This document shows, piece after piece, positions 5,229 to 5,286 of a DNA stretch of 5,286 bases. The DNA is taken from NCBI GenBank assembly GCA_016928125.1, contig JAFGLK010000602.1, forward strand, positions 1 to 5,286. The letters are read 5' to 3'. Numbering within the stretch: position 1 is the stretch's first letter; each line of letters begins with the position of its first letter. A program made the translations under genes and the position numbers. Under the pieces are notes generated by a model that did no database searches, was not told the origin of the DNA, and worked only from the letters and a program-made list of their open reading frames with translations. This stretch comes from Anaerolineae bacterium (GTDB lineage: Bacteria; Chloroflexota; Anaerolineae; UBA1429).

Positions 5229-5286
5229 ATGAGTCAGAGAGGCGCTTCGCAGGAGCTCACCCAGGCGGTCAAGGCCTGGGCCAAGG
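5229..5286 (+). CDS. Start of an unidentified gene (runs off window)
   Basis: Nineteen complete codons are visible, reading MSQRGASQELTQAVKAWAK, in an open frame to the window edge. The segment looks soluble and helical, with no signal peptide or membrane segment. This is too little to assign a family. It starts 34 bases after the stop of the MscS-family gene, in the same direction, with no hairpin-plus-U-tract between them, so it is likely the second gene of that operon. The reality of the gene rests on the AGGAGG site and open frame only. Confidence 0.6.
   Translation, partial: MSQRGASQELTQAVKAWAK

Overview
The window looks like a chromosomal segment of a GC-rich member of the Chloroflexota, probably an Anaerolineae-like lineage. 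This is inferred from style, not from a marker gene. The large secreted protein has a Thr/Pro 'TPTPTATP' linker, an array of DUF11-type repeats, and a C-terminal 'LFIPLAMRP' tail that resembles the 'YLPLVxR' endings I recall from many secreted Chloroflexota proteins. The very regular Shine-Dalgarno sites and consensus promoters describe an ordinary bacterial gene neighbourhood. I see no mobile element, CRISPR array, tRNA or rRNA.

Layout. Positions 1-293 (minus) hold the N-terminal half of a dTDP-4-dehydrorhamnose 3,5-epimerase (rfbC/rmlC), cut by the window edge. It has its own consensus promoter (-35 at 380-385, -10 at 356-361) and a 19-bp palindrome just after the predicted transcription start. 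Positions 394-426 form a 12-bp hairpin just past the stop of the next gene. Positions 438-4052 (minus) encode a 1204-residue secreted protein: signal peptide, proprotein-convertase-type P domain, Thr/Pro linker, PKD domain, seven DUF11-like repeats and a short C-terminal tail. Positions 4053-4369 are a divergent control region with back-to-back consensus promoters. Positions 4370-5194 (plus) encode a small-conductance mechanosensitive channel (MscS family) that starts at TTG. A further gene begins at 5229 behind a strong ribosome binding site and runs off the window.

The three complete or recognisable genes all concern the cell envelope: activated rhamnose for surface glycans, a large extracellular repeat protein, and a turgor-release channel. 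Only the secreted protein and the channel share a control region. No single pathway is demonstrated, and the envelope link is thematic. The least ordinary items are the domain architecture of the secreted protein, with one cysteine-free repeat inside a cysteine-paired array, the 11-bp separation of two divergent -35 boxes, and the operator-like palindrome in the rfbC leader.
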